The notes beneath the pieces are model-generated. The model was not told the DNA's origin. It saw only the letters and a program-made list of their open reading frames with translations, and did no database searches. A stretch of 64,000 nt of DNA. It comes from Thalassovita sp. (lineage in GTDB: Bacteria; Pseudomonadota; Alphaproteobacteria; Rhodobacterales; Rhodobacteraceae). The DNA is taken from contig NZ_OY829290.1 of NCBI RefSeq assembly GCF_963691685.1, positions 3,348,001 through 3,412,000 of the forward strand. The letters run 5' to 3'. Of the stretch, positions 16,677-25,088 are shown piece after piece (position 1 is the stretch's first letter; every line of letters begins with the position of its first letter). The translations under genes were made by a program, and so were the position numbers.

Positions 16677-17554
16677 GCCTGCAACTCCTCTGAAAACTGC
16701 CGTGCCAGGGCCAGCGCCCCCTCTAGTGGGGTGGCTTGTGGCGCACCAATGGCGGCTTGCAACGTCTCTGGAAGATAGGCGCCATAAAGCGGCCCGATAC
16801 CGCCGGTGAGGCACAGCACCTGCCCCGGCTGCCAACCCAAAAGCGCCAGTGTGGTGGCGATGTGATCGGCTGCCGCCTGCATCAGACTGCGTCCCAGGTC
16901 ATCCCCCGCCTCCGCCGCAGCGCTGACTTTCGGCGCCAAACGGCCAAACTCAACCGGTTTCGCCCCCGCCGCGAACGCAACAATTTCTGCGGGCCCGCCA
17001 AGGTCCGCCAGAATATCCGCGCTGAGGTCTGTTGCCGGGGCCAGCCCGTCAACAATGGCCAACACCCGGTTCAAGGCAAGACGCCCCAGCCAGGCAGCAG
17101 ACGCCTCATCGCCCAAAACCAGCCCCCAGCCACCGGCAAAGCGCATATCGCCGCCAGCCTGCAGGGCAAAAAAAGATCCCGTGCCGCAATGGGCCACCGC
17201 GCCATCCTGCGCGCCCAGCGCACCACGTAAGGCAATGGGGCGATCATCCGCGATCCGCACATGTTTGAAAGGCAGTGCATTTTGCAGCCGCTCCGCCAAG
17301 GCCGGGCCAGTAATCCCGGCCAGCCCCAGATAGGCGGGCACGTCGCGCAGCGCCTCCTCTGACGCGCCGCTTTCCGCGGCAAGCGCCGTCAGACCCGCGC
17401 GGATCTGCGCCGCGGCACCTTCAAAATCTGAGGACACATTGGCCGAGCCCATCTCAACAGACCAGCGCCCAGCCGCACCTGCACACAGCACCAGACGGCA
17501 CCGCGTGCCGCCGCCATCAACCGCCAGAATGGAATCATGTCTCAGCTCAACCAT
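16673..17554 (-). CDS. BadF/BadG-type kinase, probable N-acetylglucosamine kinase
   Basis: A 293-residue ASKHA-fold protein: phosphate-1 loop LAVDGGGTRCRLVL at residues 9-22, AHCGTGSFFAL as phosphate-2, GGWGLVLGDEASAAWLG as adenosine-region motif and CLTGGIGPLY near the end. BadF/BadG-type proteins in amino-sugar operons are GlcNAc or glucosamine kinases, making the phosphate used by nagA. The ATG at 17554 has AAGGTG upstream; a longer frame to 17584 lacks a site. It is first in its operon and divergent from murQ. Confidence 0.85.
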   Translation of the reverse strand: MVELRHDSILAVDGGGTRCRLVLCAGAAGRWSVEMGSANVSSDFEGAAAQIRAGLTALAAESGASEEALRDVPAYLGLAGITGPALAERLQNALPFKHVRIADDRPIALRGALGAQDGAVAHCGTGSFFALQAGGDMRFAGGWGLVLGDEASAAWLGRLALNRVLAIVDGLAPATDLSADILADLGGPAEIVAFAAGAKPVEFGRLAPKVSAAAEAGDDLGRSLMQAAADHIATTLALLGWQPGQVLCLTGGIGPLYGAYLPETLQAAIGAPQATPLEGALALARQFSEELQA

Positions 17555-17568
17555 AGTGACACCTTTAT

Positions 17569-17697
17569 AATACCCGCACTCCAATTTGAATACCTAACTA
17601 AGACCAAATACCGTAAATTTCGAAAATTTCACGCCAATTCAATCGATTTCAACGAAAGCGTCACAAAATGGTAGACTAATGGTATTGCATAGGTATG
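17569..17697. promoter_or_regulatory. Candidate operator boxes in the kinase-murQ divergent region
   Basis: AATACC occurs at 17569-17574, 17589-17594 and 17607-17612, and its complement form GGTATT at 17681-17686 with GGTATG at 17692-17697. The mirrored arrangement, in an AT-rich gap between the two divergent amino-sugar operons, suggests binding sites for the GntR-type regulator. Confidence 0.5.
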
Positions 17698-17722
17698 ATT
17701 GCCGGAAAGGGGAGAGATTCGA

Positions 17723-18628
17723 TTGACGACCAAAGCCACAGAACAGCTCCATAAGGACGCCATGGGCCTGGACCTGCTTCCGGTGGAAGCGATGGGTGAG
17801 GTGCTGGCGCTTGGTCAGATCGAAGCCGCAGGCGCCGTGCGCAGCGCCCTTCCCGCGATTTGCGACGGTGCCAAAGCCATGGCCGACAGCCTGCGCGGCA
17901 ACGGACGGCTGTTCTACGTGGCCGCTGGCTCCTCAGGCCTGATGGCCGCCGCCGATGCGATGGAACTGGGCGGCACCTTCGGCATTCCAGAAAGCCGCAT
18001 CTGCATACTGATGGCCGGGGGCATCCCCACAACGGCCTCCATGCCCGGCGACACCGAAGATGCCACCGACGGTCTGGCCACAGCGCTGGCAGATCTAAGC
18101 GACGCCGACACGGTCCTGACCCTTTCGGCCAGCGGCACCACCCCCTACCCGATGGAGGCTGCACGCCTGGCAGCCCAGGCCGGGGCCACGGTGATCGGGA
18201 TTGCCAACAACCCCGACACGCCGCTACTGAACATGGCCGATCACGCCATTTTGCTGCCCACCCCGGCTGAGGTCATCTCAGGCTCCACCCGGATGGGCGC
18301 GGGCACCGCACAGAAAATCGCGCTGAACATGCTGTCAACGCTGATGGCGCGGCATCTGGGCCATATCCATGACGGGATGATGGTCAATATGCACGCCGAC
18401 AACATCAAGCTGCACGGCCGCGCCCGCAGCATCGTCTGCACCATCACCGGCGCAGACGCAGACACCGCCAATGACGCCCTGCGTCAGACCGGCGGCGCGC
18501 TGAAACCCGCCATTCTCATTGCAGCCGGTGCTGAGGGCCCTGCCCAAGCTGCCGACCTGCTGTCCCGCAGCGAAGGGCATCTGCGCCCCGCGCTGCGCCA
18601 TTTGGAAGCAAGACCCAAAGTCAAATAA
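17723..18628 (+). CDS. murQ: N-acetylmuramic acid 6-phosphate etherase
   Basis: A 301-residue SIS-fold enzyme that cleaves the lactyl ether of MurNAc-6-phosphate to give GlcNAc-6-phosphate, feeding nagA. Motifs: FYVAAGSSGLMAAADAMELGGTF near residue 68, LSASGTTPYPMEAARLA, and the diagnostic STRMGAGTAQKIALNMLSTL with HDGMMVNM. TTG at 17723 is preceded by GGGGAGAG at about 6 bp; the earlier TTG at 17699 lacks this. Coupling to a sugar importer suggests that cell-wall amino sugars are scavenged. Confidence 0.93.
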   Translation: MTTKATEQLHKDAMGLDLLPVEAMGEVLALGQIEAAGAVRSALPAICDGAKAMADSLRGNGRLFYVAAGSSGLMAAADAMELGGTFGIPESRICILMAGGIPTTASMPGDTEDATDGLATALADLSDADTVLTLSASGTTPYPMEAARLAAQAGATVIGIANNPDTPLLNMADHAILLPTPAEVISGSTRMGAGTAQKIALNMLSTLMARHLGHIHDGMMVNMHADNIKLHGRARSIVCTITGADADTANDALRQTGGALKPAILIAAGAEGPAQAADLLSRSEGHLRPALRHLEARPKVK

Positions 18629-18646
18629 CCAACCGGGAGAACCACA

Positions 18647-19900
18647 ATGAAAAAGACGATTTTTGGCGCCCTCTTGTCGGGCACCGCTTTGGCTGCATCC
18701 GGCGCACTGGCCGCCGATGTAACGCTGAACATCGAAAGCTGGCGTACCGATGACCTGACCCTGTGGCAGGACAAGATCATCCCCGCCTTTGAAGCCGCAA
18801 ACCCCGGCATCAAGCTGAACTTCAACCCCACCGCCCCGGCAGAATACAACGCCGTGCTGAACTCCAAGCTGGAAGCAGGCTCGGCCGGTGACCTGATCAC
18901 CTGCCGCCCGTTTGACGCCTCGCTGGCGCTTTATGATGCGGGCCACCTGGCCGATCTGGGCGACGTCGACGGCATGAGCAACTTCTCGGATGTTGCGAAA
19001 TCCGCATGGCAGAGCGACGATGGCTCGGCCAGCTTCTGTGTGCCGATGGCCTCAGTGATCCACGGCTTCATCTACAACAAAGACGCCTTCGCCGAAGTTG
19101 GTGTAGAGGTTCCGACCACCGAAGCTGAGTTCTTTGCCGCGCTGGAAGCGTTCAAGGCAGATGGCAGCTACATCCCGATGGCCATGGGCACCAATGACCA
19201 GTGGGAAGCGGCCACAATGGGCTACAACAACATCGGTCCGAACTACTGGAAAGGTGAAGAAGGCCGTCGTGCGCTGATCGCCGGTGAGCAGAAGCTGACC
19301 GATGAGCAGTGGGTTGCCCCCTACGCCACCCTGGCCAAATGGGGTGCCTATCTGGGTGACGGCTACGAAGCTCAGACCTACCCTGACAGCCAGAACCTGT
19401 TCACCCTGGGCCGCGCCGCGATCTATCCGGCAGGCAGCTGGGAAATTGCCGGCTTCAACACCCAGGCTGACTTCGAAATGGGCGCCTTCAAGCCGCCGGT
19501 CATGAACGCTGGTGACACCTGCTACATCTCGGATCACACCGACATCGGCATCGGCATGAACGCCAAGAGCGCTAACCCCGAAGCGGCCAAAGCCTTCCTG
19601 AACTGGGTGGCCTCGCCTGAGTTCGCGGCGATCTTCGGCAACGCGCTGCCGGGCTTCTTCCCGCTGTCGAACACCCCGGTTGAGCTGAACGATCCGCTGG
19701 CCAAAGAGTTCGTGTCCTGGCGTGGTGAGTGTGAGTCGACCATCCGTTCGACCTACCAGATCCTGTCGCGTGGCACGCCGAACCTGGAAAACGACACCTG
19801 GGGCGCCTCGGTTGCTGCCATCAAAGGCACCGAAACCCCCGAAGCTCTGGGCGCAAAACTGCAGGCTGGCCTGGCCTCTTGGTACGCCCCGCAGCAATAA
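18647..19900 (+). CDS. ABC sugar transporter, periplasmic binding protein
   Basis: A 417-residue family 1 solute-binding protein. Signal peptide about residues 1-22 (KKTIFGALLSGTALAASGALA, cleavage after ALA). The mature part begins DVTLNIESWRTDDLTLWQ, typical of carbohydrate-binding proteins, with aromatic residues (WEAATMGYNN, YPAGSWEIAG) suited to stacking on sugars. It lies 18 bp after murQ and before two permeases. By context it binds GlcNAc, chito-oligosaccharides or MurNAc-containing sugars; the exact ligand cannot be read. Confidence 0.9.
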   Translation: MKKTIFGALLSGTALAASGALAADVTLNIESWRTDDLTLWQDKIIPAFEAANPGIKLNFNPTAPAEYNAVLNSKLEAGSAGDLITCRPFDASLALYDAGHLADLGDVDGMSNFSDVAKSAWQSDDGSASFCVPMASVIHGFIYNKDAFAEVGVEVPTTEAEFFAALEAFKADGSYIPMAMGTNDQWEAATMGYNNIGPNYWKGEEGRRALIAGEQKLTDEQWVAPYATLAKWGAYLGDGYEAQTYPDSQNLFTLGRAAIYPAGSWEIAGFNTQADFEMGAFKPPVMNAGDTCYISDHTDIGIGMNAKSANPEAAKAFLNWVASPEFAAIFGNALPGFFPLSNTPVELNDPLAKEFVSWRGECESTIRSTYQILSRGTPNLENDTWGASVAAIKGTETPEALGAKLQAGLASWYAPQQ

Positions 19901-19921
19901 GCTGATCTGAAGTGACCCATT

Positions 19922-19951
19922 GATCCGGGCGGCGGCGCTGTCGCCCGGATC
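19922..19951 (+). promoter_or_regulatory. Intercistronic hairpin after the binding-protein gene
   Basis: A perfect 9-bp stem GATCCGGGC/GCCCGGATC with a 12-nt loop, 21 bp after the stop and without a T run. Such hairpins commonly stabilise the binding-protein mRNA or lower read-through to the permease genes. Confidence 0.65.
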
Positions 19952-19971
19952 CCCCCAGCCGGAGATTTCCC

Positions 19972-20886
19972 ATGCAAAAGCGCCGCTTTCCCTGGCACAT
20001 CATTGTTTTCCTCGCCCCTGCCGTCCTCGTCTACACTGCGGTGATGATTTTCCCGCTGTTCAACACGCTGCGACTGGCGCTTTACAGCCGGGTGGATCAG
20101 GAACGCATCTATGTCGGTATGCAGAATTTTCAAACCCTGTTTCTGGACCCGATCTGGTCGGAACAGTTCTGGAACGCGCTTGGCAATAACTTCTGGTTCT
20201 TCATCATCCACATGCTGGTGCAGAACCCCATCGGGATCGTGTTGGCCGCGATATTGAGCCACCCGCGCCTGCGGTTTGCTGCGCTCTATCGCTCGGCCAT
20301 CTTTATCCCGACCATTCTAAGCTTCGTGATCGTGGGCTTTGCCTGGAAGCTGATCCTGTCGCCGATCTGGGGCATTGCCCCCTCGATGCTGGATGCAGTT
20401 GGCCTGAAATCCCTCTTCGCCCCCTGGCTGGGCAAAGAAGAATACGCGCTGACCACGCTTGCGCTGATCTCGGTCTGGCAGTTTGTCGGTATCCCGATGA
20501 TGCTGATCTACGCCGCGCTGCTGTCGATCCCCGAAGAGGTGCTGGAGGCAGGCGAAATTGACGGGATCACCGGCATGTCCGCCTTCCTGAAGATCAAGCT
20601 GCCGCTGATCCTGCCCTCGATCGGGATCATCTCAATCCTGACCTTTGTGGGTAATTTCAACGCCTTCGACCTGATCTACGCCTCACAGGGTGCGCTGGCG
20701 GGGCCGGATTTCTCCACCGATATCCTCGGCACGTTTATGTACCGGACGTTCTTTGGCTTCCAGCTGCAACTGGGGGACCCGCATATGGGCTCCGCCATTG
20801 CCTCGGCCATGTTCGTGATCATCCTGATCGGCGTCTGTATCTACCTCTTTGGCATCCAGACCCGGATGCGCCGCTACCAGATGTGA
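19972..20886 (+). CDS. ABC sugar transporter permease (MalF type)
   Basis: A 304-residue inner-membrane permease with about six transmembrane segments, the first being IIVFLAPAVLVYTAVMIFPL. The EAA loop EVLEAGEIDGITGMSAFLKIKLPLILPS near residue 187 docks the ATPase. GGAG lies seven bases before the ATG. It pairs with the next permease to form the channel of the amino-sugar importer. Confidence 0.92.
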   Translation: MQKRRFPWHIIVFLAPAVLVYTAVMIFPLFNTLRLALYSRVDQERIYVGMQNFQTLFLDPIWSEQFWNALGNNFWFFIIHMLVQNPIGIVLAAILSHPRLRFAALYRSAIFIPTILSFVIVGFAWKLILSPIWGIAPSMLDAVGLKSLFAPWLGKEEYALTTLALISVWQFVGIPMMLIYAALLSIPEEVLEAGEIDGITGMSAFLKIKLPLILPSIGIISILTFVGNFNAFDLIYASQGALAGPDFSTDILGTFMYRTFFGFQLQLGDPHMGSAIASAMFVIILIGVCIYLFGIQTRMRRYQM

Positions 20887-20896
20887 GGGCAGCGAC

Positions 20897-21736
20897 ATGA
20901 ACAAGGCACGCTCCAACCGCTTTAACCTGTTCGCCATGCATGGTGCATTGATCATCTATATGCTGATCGCGCTGTTCCCGGTGTTCATCATCATCATCAA
21001 CAGTTTCAAAACCCGCAAAGCGATCTTCCGCGAACCGCTGGCACTGCCGGATGCAGACAGCTTTTCGATGGTGGGTTATCAGACGGTGATGAAACAGGGG
21101 GATTTCTTCCTCTATTTCCAGAACAGTTTCATCGTCACCGTTGCCTCGCTGTTCTTTGTGCTGCTCTTTGGCGCCATGGCGGCCTTTGCTCTGTCGGAAT
21201 ACCGCTTCAAGGGCAACACGCTGATGGGTCTGTATCTGGCGCTGGGGATCATGATCCCGATCCGCATCGGCACCGTCGCGATCCTGGATATGATGGTGGC
21301 CAGCGGGCTGGTGAACACCCTCTGGGCGCTGATCCTGGTTTACACGGCGCAGGGCCTGCCGCTGGCGGTCTTCATCCTGAGCGAATTCATGCGCCAGGTC
21401 AGCGATGATCTGAAAAACGCGGGCCGTATTGATGGACTGAGTGAATACACCATCTTCTTCCGTCTGGTGCTGCCGCTGGTGCGCCCGGCCATGGCGACGG
21501 TGGCGGTGTTCAACATGATCCCGATCTGGAACGACCTGTGGTTCCCGCTGATCCTTGCCCCGGCCGAGGAAACCAAAACCCTGACGCTGGGCAGCCAGGT
21601 CTTCATCGGCCAGTTTGTGACCGACTGGAACGCGGTCCTCTCAGCCCTGTCGATGGCGATCCTGCCGGTGCTGGTGCTCTATGTCATCTTCTCCCGTCAG
21701 CTGATCCGCGGCATCACATCAGGAGCGGTAAAATGA
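20897..21736 (+). CDS. ABC sugar transporter permease (MalG type)
   Basis: A 279-residue inner-membrane permease of the MalG kind; EAA loop DDLKNAGRIDGLSEYTIFFRLVLPLVRP near residue 175. The ATG at 20897, 10 bp after the previous stop, is preferred to an in-frame start overlapping that gene. The end overlaps the oxidoreductase by 4 bp (ATGA), so the transporter and the enzyme are co-translated. Confidence 0.92.
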   Translation: MNKARSNRFNLFAMHGALIIYMLIALFPVFIIIINSFKTRKAIFREPLALPDADSFSMVGYQTVMKQGDFFLYFQNSFIVTVASLFFVLLFGAMAAFALSEYRFKGNTLMGLYLALGIMIPIRIGTVAILDMMVASGLVNTLWALILVYTAQGLPLAVFILSEFMRQVSDDLKNAGRIDGLSEYTIFFRLVLPLVRPAMATVAVFNMIPIWNDLWFPLILAPAEETKTLTLGSQVFIGQFVTDWNAVLSALSMAILPVLVLYVIFSRQLIRGITSGAVK

Positions 21737-22752
21737 CCCGAGTTCTGATTGCAGGTCTGGGCAACATGGGCCTCTCCCATGCCCTGGCCCACCACAAACA
21801 CCCCGAGGCCGAGATTGTTGGTCTGGTCAACCGCTCTGGCGTGGTCACCCACCCCGAGCTGGGCCAATACCCCGCCTTTTCGGACTTTGAGACCGCTCTG
21901 GCAGAAACCAAACCCGATCTGGCCGTGATCGCCACCTACTCCGACAGCCACGCAGATTATGCCTGCGCGGCGATGGAGGCCGGCGCGCATGTGTTCATCG
22001 AAAAACCACTGGCCACCACCGTGGCCGATGCCGAACGGGTTGTTGCCAAGGCCAAGGAGACCGGCCGCAAGCTGGTTGTTGGCAATATCCTGCGCCACCA
22101 CCCGTCCTGGGTGCGGCTGATCAAGGAAGCGCGTGATCTGGGCGGGCCCTATGTCTTCCGGATGAACCTGAACCAGCAAAGCGCCGGCGCCGAGTGGGAA
22201 ACTCATAAAAACCTGATGCAGACCACCAGCCCCATCGTGGACTGCGGCGTGCATTACGTGGATGTCATGTGCCAGATCACCGATGCCCAACCCGTCAAGG
22301 TCAACGGCATGGGCCTACGCCTGAGCGATGAAATCGCCGAGGACATGTATAATTACGGCCAGCTGCAAGTGACCTTCGATGACGGCTCGGTCGGCTGGTA
22401 TGAGGCCGGCTGGGGCCCGATGATGTCAGAGACCGCGTTCTTCGTGAAAGACGTGGTCAGCCCGAACGGCTCTGTCTCGATTGTGGAGGGGGACAAATCC
22501 GACTCCTCCGATGTCGACAGCCACACCGCTGTGGGCAGCCTGCTGGTACATCGCACTGGCGGCGACCAGTTGATCGACCTCCCGGGGGAACCCGGCCATC
22601 AGGAACTGTGTGACAGTGAGCAGGCCCATATGCTGCGCGCCATCGCCGAAGACCTGGACCTCACCCGCCATATGAATGACGCCGTGCAATCGCTACGCAT
22701 CTGCCTTGCCGCAGATGAAAGCATCCGCACCGGCCAGCCCGTGATCCTGTAA
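21733..22752 (+). CDS. Gfo/Idh/MocA-family oxidoreductase in the amino-sugar importer operon
   Basis: A 339-residue NAD(P)-dependent dehydrogenase: Rossmann motif VLIAGLGNMGLSHALAHH at the start, EKPLATTVADAERVV near residue 92, and VDCGVHYVDVMCQIT as the catalytic region. The ATG overlaps the permease stop; the frame is open upstream but only as a shadow. Its position between permease and ATPase genes means that it is made with the importer and probably oxidises the imported sugar or a derivative. The substrate is unknown, and such an enzyme is not part of the standard NagA/NagB route. Confidence 0.88.
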   Translation: MTRVLIAGLGNMGLSHALAHHKHPEAEIVGLVNRSGVVTHPELGQYPAFSDFETALAETKPDLAVIATYSDSHADYACAAMEAGAHVFIEKPLATTVADAERVVAKAKETGRKLVVGNILRHHPSWVRLIKEARDLGGPYVFRMNLNQQSAGAEWETHKNLMQTTSPIVDCGVHYVDVMCQITDAQPVKVNGMGLRLSDEIAEDMYNYGQLQVTFDDGSVGWYEAGWGPMMSETAFFVKDVVSPNGSVSIVEGDKSDSSDVDSHTAVGSLLVHRTGGDQLIDLPGEPGHQELCDSEQAHMLRAIAEDLDLTRHMNDAVQSLRICLAADESIRTGQPVIL

Positions 22753-22762
22753 GGAGCAGACC

Positions 22763-23758
22763 ATGACCGCATTGTCGCTGAAAAACGTCAACAAATCCTT
22801 CGGATCCGTCCATGTCTTGAAGGACATCAACCTAGAGGTCGAAGAAGGCGAATTTGTTGTTTTCGTTGGCCCCTCGGGCTGTGGCAAATCCACCCTGCTG
22901 CGGGTGATTGCCGGGCTGGAGGATGCCTCCTCTGGCGATATTCACATTGGTGAGGATCTGGTTAACCTGACCCCGCCCGCCAAACGTGGCATCGCCATGG
23001 TGTTCCAGAGCTACGCGCTCTACCCGCACCTCAATGTGCGCAACAACATGACATTGGCCCTGAAACAGGCGAAACGCTCGAAAGAAGTGATCGACGCCCG
23101 TGTGGCCGAGGCCAGCCGGATGCTGGATCTGGAACAATATCTGGATCGCTACCCCTCGGAACTGTCGGGCGGTCAGCGTCAGCGGGTGGCCATTGGCCGG
23201 GCTATTGTGCGCCAGCCGAAACTGTTCCTCTTTGATGAACCGCTGTCGAACCTTGACGCGGCGCTGCGGATGAACACCCGGATTGAGATCGCCAACCTGC
23301 ACCGTCAGCTGGACGCCTCGATGATCTATGTGACCCACGACCAGACCGAAGCGATGACGCTTGCGGATAAGATCGTGGTGCTGCGCGACGGGCGTGTGGA
23401 ACAGATCGGCTCCCCGATGGAGCTCTACAACAACCCGGCCAACCAGTTTGTTGCGGGTTTCCTTGGCGCACCTTCGATGAACTTTATCGCCGCCGACAAG
23501 ATCACCCCAGGCGATCTGCGCACCATCGGCATTCGCCCCGAGGATCTGACCATCAGCAGCGACGGACCACTCAGCGGTCAGGTCACCCACGTGGAACATC
23601 TGGGCGGCGACACCAACGTCATCGTGACGCTGGAGGATCAGCCGATGACCCTGCGCCTGTTTGGCCAGCATGGTGTGAAAATTGGCGAAACCGTGGGTCT
23701 GGCCTTTGATCCGGCGAAGTCCTACCTCTTCGACCAAAACGGGCAACGTGTAACCTAA
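22763..23758 (+). CDS. ABC sugar transporter ATP-binding protein (UgpC/MsmK type)
   Basis: A 331-residue ATPase energising the importer. Walker [10 protein letters not shown] near residue 37, Q-loop [15 protein letters not shown], signature [16 protein letters not shown], Walker [14 protein letters not shown], and H-loop VTHDQTEAM. A C-terminal TOBE/MalK-like domain follows from about residue 235. AAGGAG precedes the ATG. It is the last gene of the operon and is followed by a terminator. Confidence 0.95.
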   Translation: MTALSLKNVNKSFGSVHVLKDINLEVEEGEFVVFVGPSGCGKSTLLRVIAGLEDASSGDIHIGEDLVNLTPPAKRGIAMVFQSYALYPHLNVRNNMTLALKQAKRSKEVIDARVAEASRMLDLEQYLDRYPSELSGGQRQRVAIGRAIVRQPKLFLFDEPLSNLDAALRMNTRIEIANLHRQLDASMIYVTHDQTEAMTLADKIVVLRDGRVEQIGSPMELYNNPANQFVAGFLGAPSMNFIAADKITPGDLRTIGIRPEDLTISSDGPLSGQVTHVEHLGGDTNVIVTLEDQPMTLRLFGQHGVKIGETVGLAFDPAKSYLFDQNGQRVT

Positions 23759-23779
23759 AAACACCCCAAAAGTCGCATC

Positions 23780-23817
23780 AAGGCGGGCTGTGAGATCCTC
23801 ACAGGCCCGCCTTTTTT
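23780..23817 (+). terminator. Rho-independent terminator of the murQ-importer operon
   Basis: Stem AAGGCGGGC...GCCCGCCTT with an inner GTGAG/CTCAC stem and a run of T. It lies 22 bp after the ATPase stop. Confidence 0.9.
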
Positions 23818-23920
23818 GTGGATCCATGCTGCGCCGCCCAGCCTGTTTTTTCTGCCCAATCCTTGCGCAACGCCGCAGTGCAGCGTGCCAAAATCGGGCA
23901 AAAACTGCACAGATCGTTTG

Positions 23921-23936
23921 CCGAAACCGGTTTCGG
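23921..23936. promoter_or_regulatory. LacI-type operator upstream of the Agl-like operon
   Basis: CCGAAACCGGTTTCGG is a perfect 16-bp palindrome with central CCGG, 33 bp before the GTG start of the LacI-type regulator. It probably mediates autoregulation and control of the downstream transporter genes. Confidence 0.75.
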
Positions 23937-23968
23937 AGACTTTTCTGAGACTGGGAGGACGAATCGAC

Positions 23969-25048
23969 GTGAATACACAGGACCAGAAAAAGGCCATCCA
24001 ATCGTGGCGCGCGAAACGCGTGACCATCGATGATTTGGCGCAGCATCTGAACCTGTCCAAGGGCACCGTCAGCCGGGCCCTGAACGGCTATTCCGACATC
24101 TCTGAAATGACCCGCATCCGGGTGCGCAAAGTGGCTGATCAGATGGGCTACCGCCCGCTCAGCCATGCGCAAGCGATCCGTACCGGTCTGGTGCGCTCAC
24201 TTGGTTTGGTGCTGCAGGTGAACGAACATGACGGCCACCGCCCCTTCGTGGCCGATTTCCTTGCCGGCGTGTCCGAAGCCGCGTCGGCGCAAAACTGGAC
24301 CCTCACCGTTTCAACCGCCGAAAGCGATGAGGACACACTGCGCCTCCTGGAAGCGCTGGCCGATGACCAGAAGGCCGACGGTTTCATCCTGCCGCGCACC
24401 CGGCTCAGCGATCCGCGGATCAGCTTCCTGCGGGATCAGGAGATCCCCTTTGTGCTTTATGGCCGCACCGGCGATCCGACCGGCTGCAGCTGGTATGACA
24501 TCACCAGCGAAGACAGCATGGTTGAAGCGGTGGAAATGCTGGCAGGCCTCGGCCATCGCCGCATCGGATTTGTGCCCGGCGCGCCGGGCTACACCTATGC
24601 CAAACTGCGCCTCGAAGGCTATCAGCGCGGGCTGCAGTTGGCTGGCCTGCCACAGGATTCCAGCCTGATCACCGCCCCTGCCGTCAATATCGCCGAAGGC
24701 GCCACAGCCGCAGAAACGCTGCTGGATCTGGATGAACCGGCCACCGCGATCCTCTACTCGGTCGACCGGGCGGCCTTTGGCGCCTATACTGTTGCCAGGA
24801 ACCGTGGACTGCACATCGGCCGGGACCTGTCGCTGATCTCCTACGATGGCCTGCCCGAAGGCAGCCTGATCGATCCGCCCCTGACCACATTCCAGGTGGA
24901 TACCCGCAAGGCCGGAAAACGGCTGGCGGAATTGCTGATTCAACAAATCCGGGGCGCCGATCCCGAAGACCTGCGCGAATTGGCCCGCGCCCGCCTGTTG
25001 GATCGGGCGTCACATGGGCCGGCGCCGGACCCCGCCGGATCCCACTGA
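23969..25048 (+). CDS. aglR: LacI-family regulator of the Agl-like operon
   Basis: A 359-residue LacI-type repressor. The helix-turn-helix is VTIDDLAQHLNLSKGTVSRALNGY near residues 18-41, followed by a hinge and a sugar-binding sensor domain. GTG at 23969 is chosen because GGGAGGA lies about 10 bp upstream; the open frame before it has no start signal. The C-terminal tail is Arg/Pro-rich. It is first in the operon, 40 bp before the binding-protein gene, with a palindromic operator just upstream. The symbol is by analogy to alpha-glucoside regulators. Confidence 0.88.
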   Translation: MNTQDQKKAIQSWRAKRVTIDDLAQHLNLSKGTVSRALNGYSDISEMTRIRVRKVADQMGYRPLSHAQAIRTGLVRSLGLVLQVNEHDGHRPFVADFLAGVSEAASAQNWTLTVSTAESDEDTLRLLEALADDQKADGFILPRTRLSDPRISFLRDQEIPFVLYGRTGDPTGCSWYDITSEDSMVEAVEMLAGLGHRRIGFVPGAPGYTYAKLRLEGYQRGLQLAGLPQDSSLITAPAVNIAEGATAAETLLDLDEPATAILYSVDRAAFGAYTVARNRGLHIGRDLSLISYDGLPEGSLIDPPLTTFQVDTRKAGKRLAELLIQQIRGADPEDLRELARARLLDRASHGPAPDPAGSH

Positions 25049-25088
25049 ATTAAAGACCTTAACCAAGATGAATAAACGGGAGGAAGAC

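Noticed and set aside
22832..24172. Open frame of 446 codons on the minus strand
   Set aside because: Antisense to the ATPase gene, crossing its terminator; His/Gln/Arg-rich shadow.
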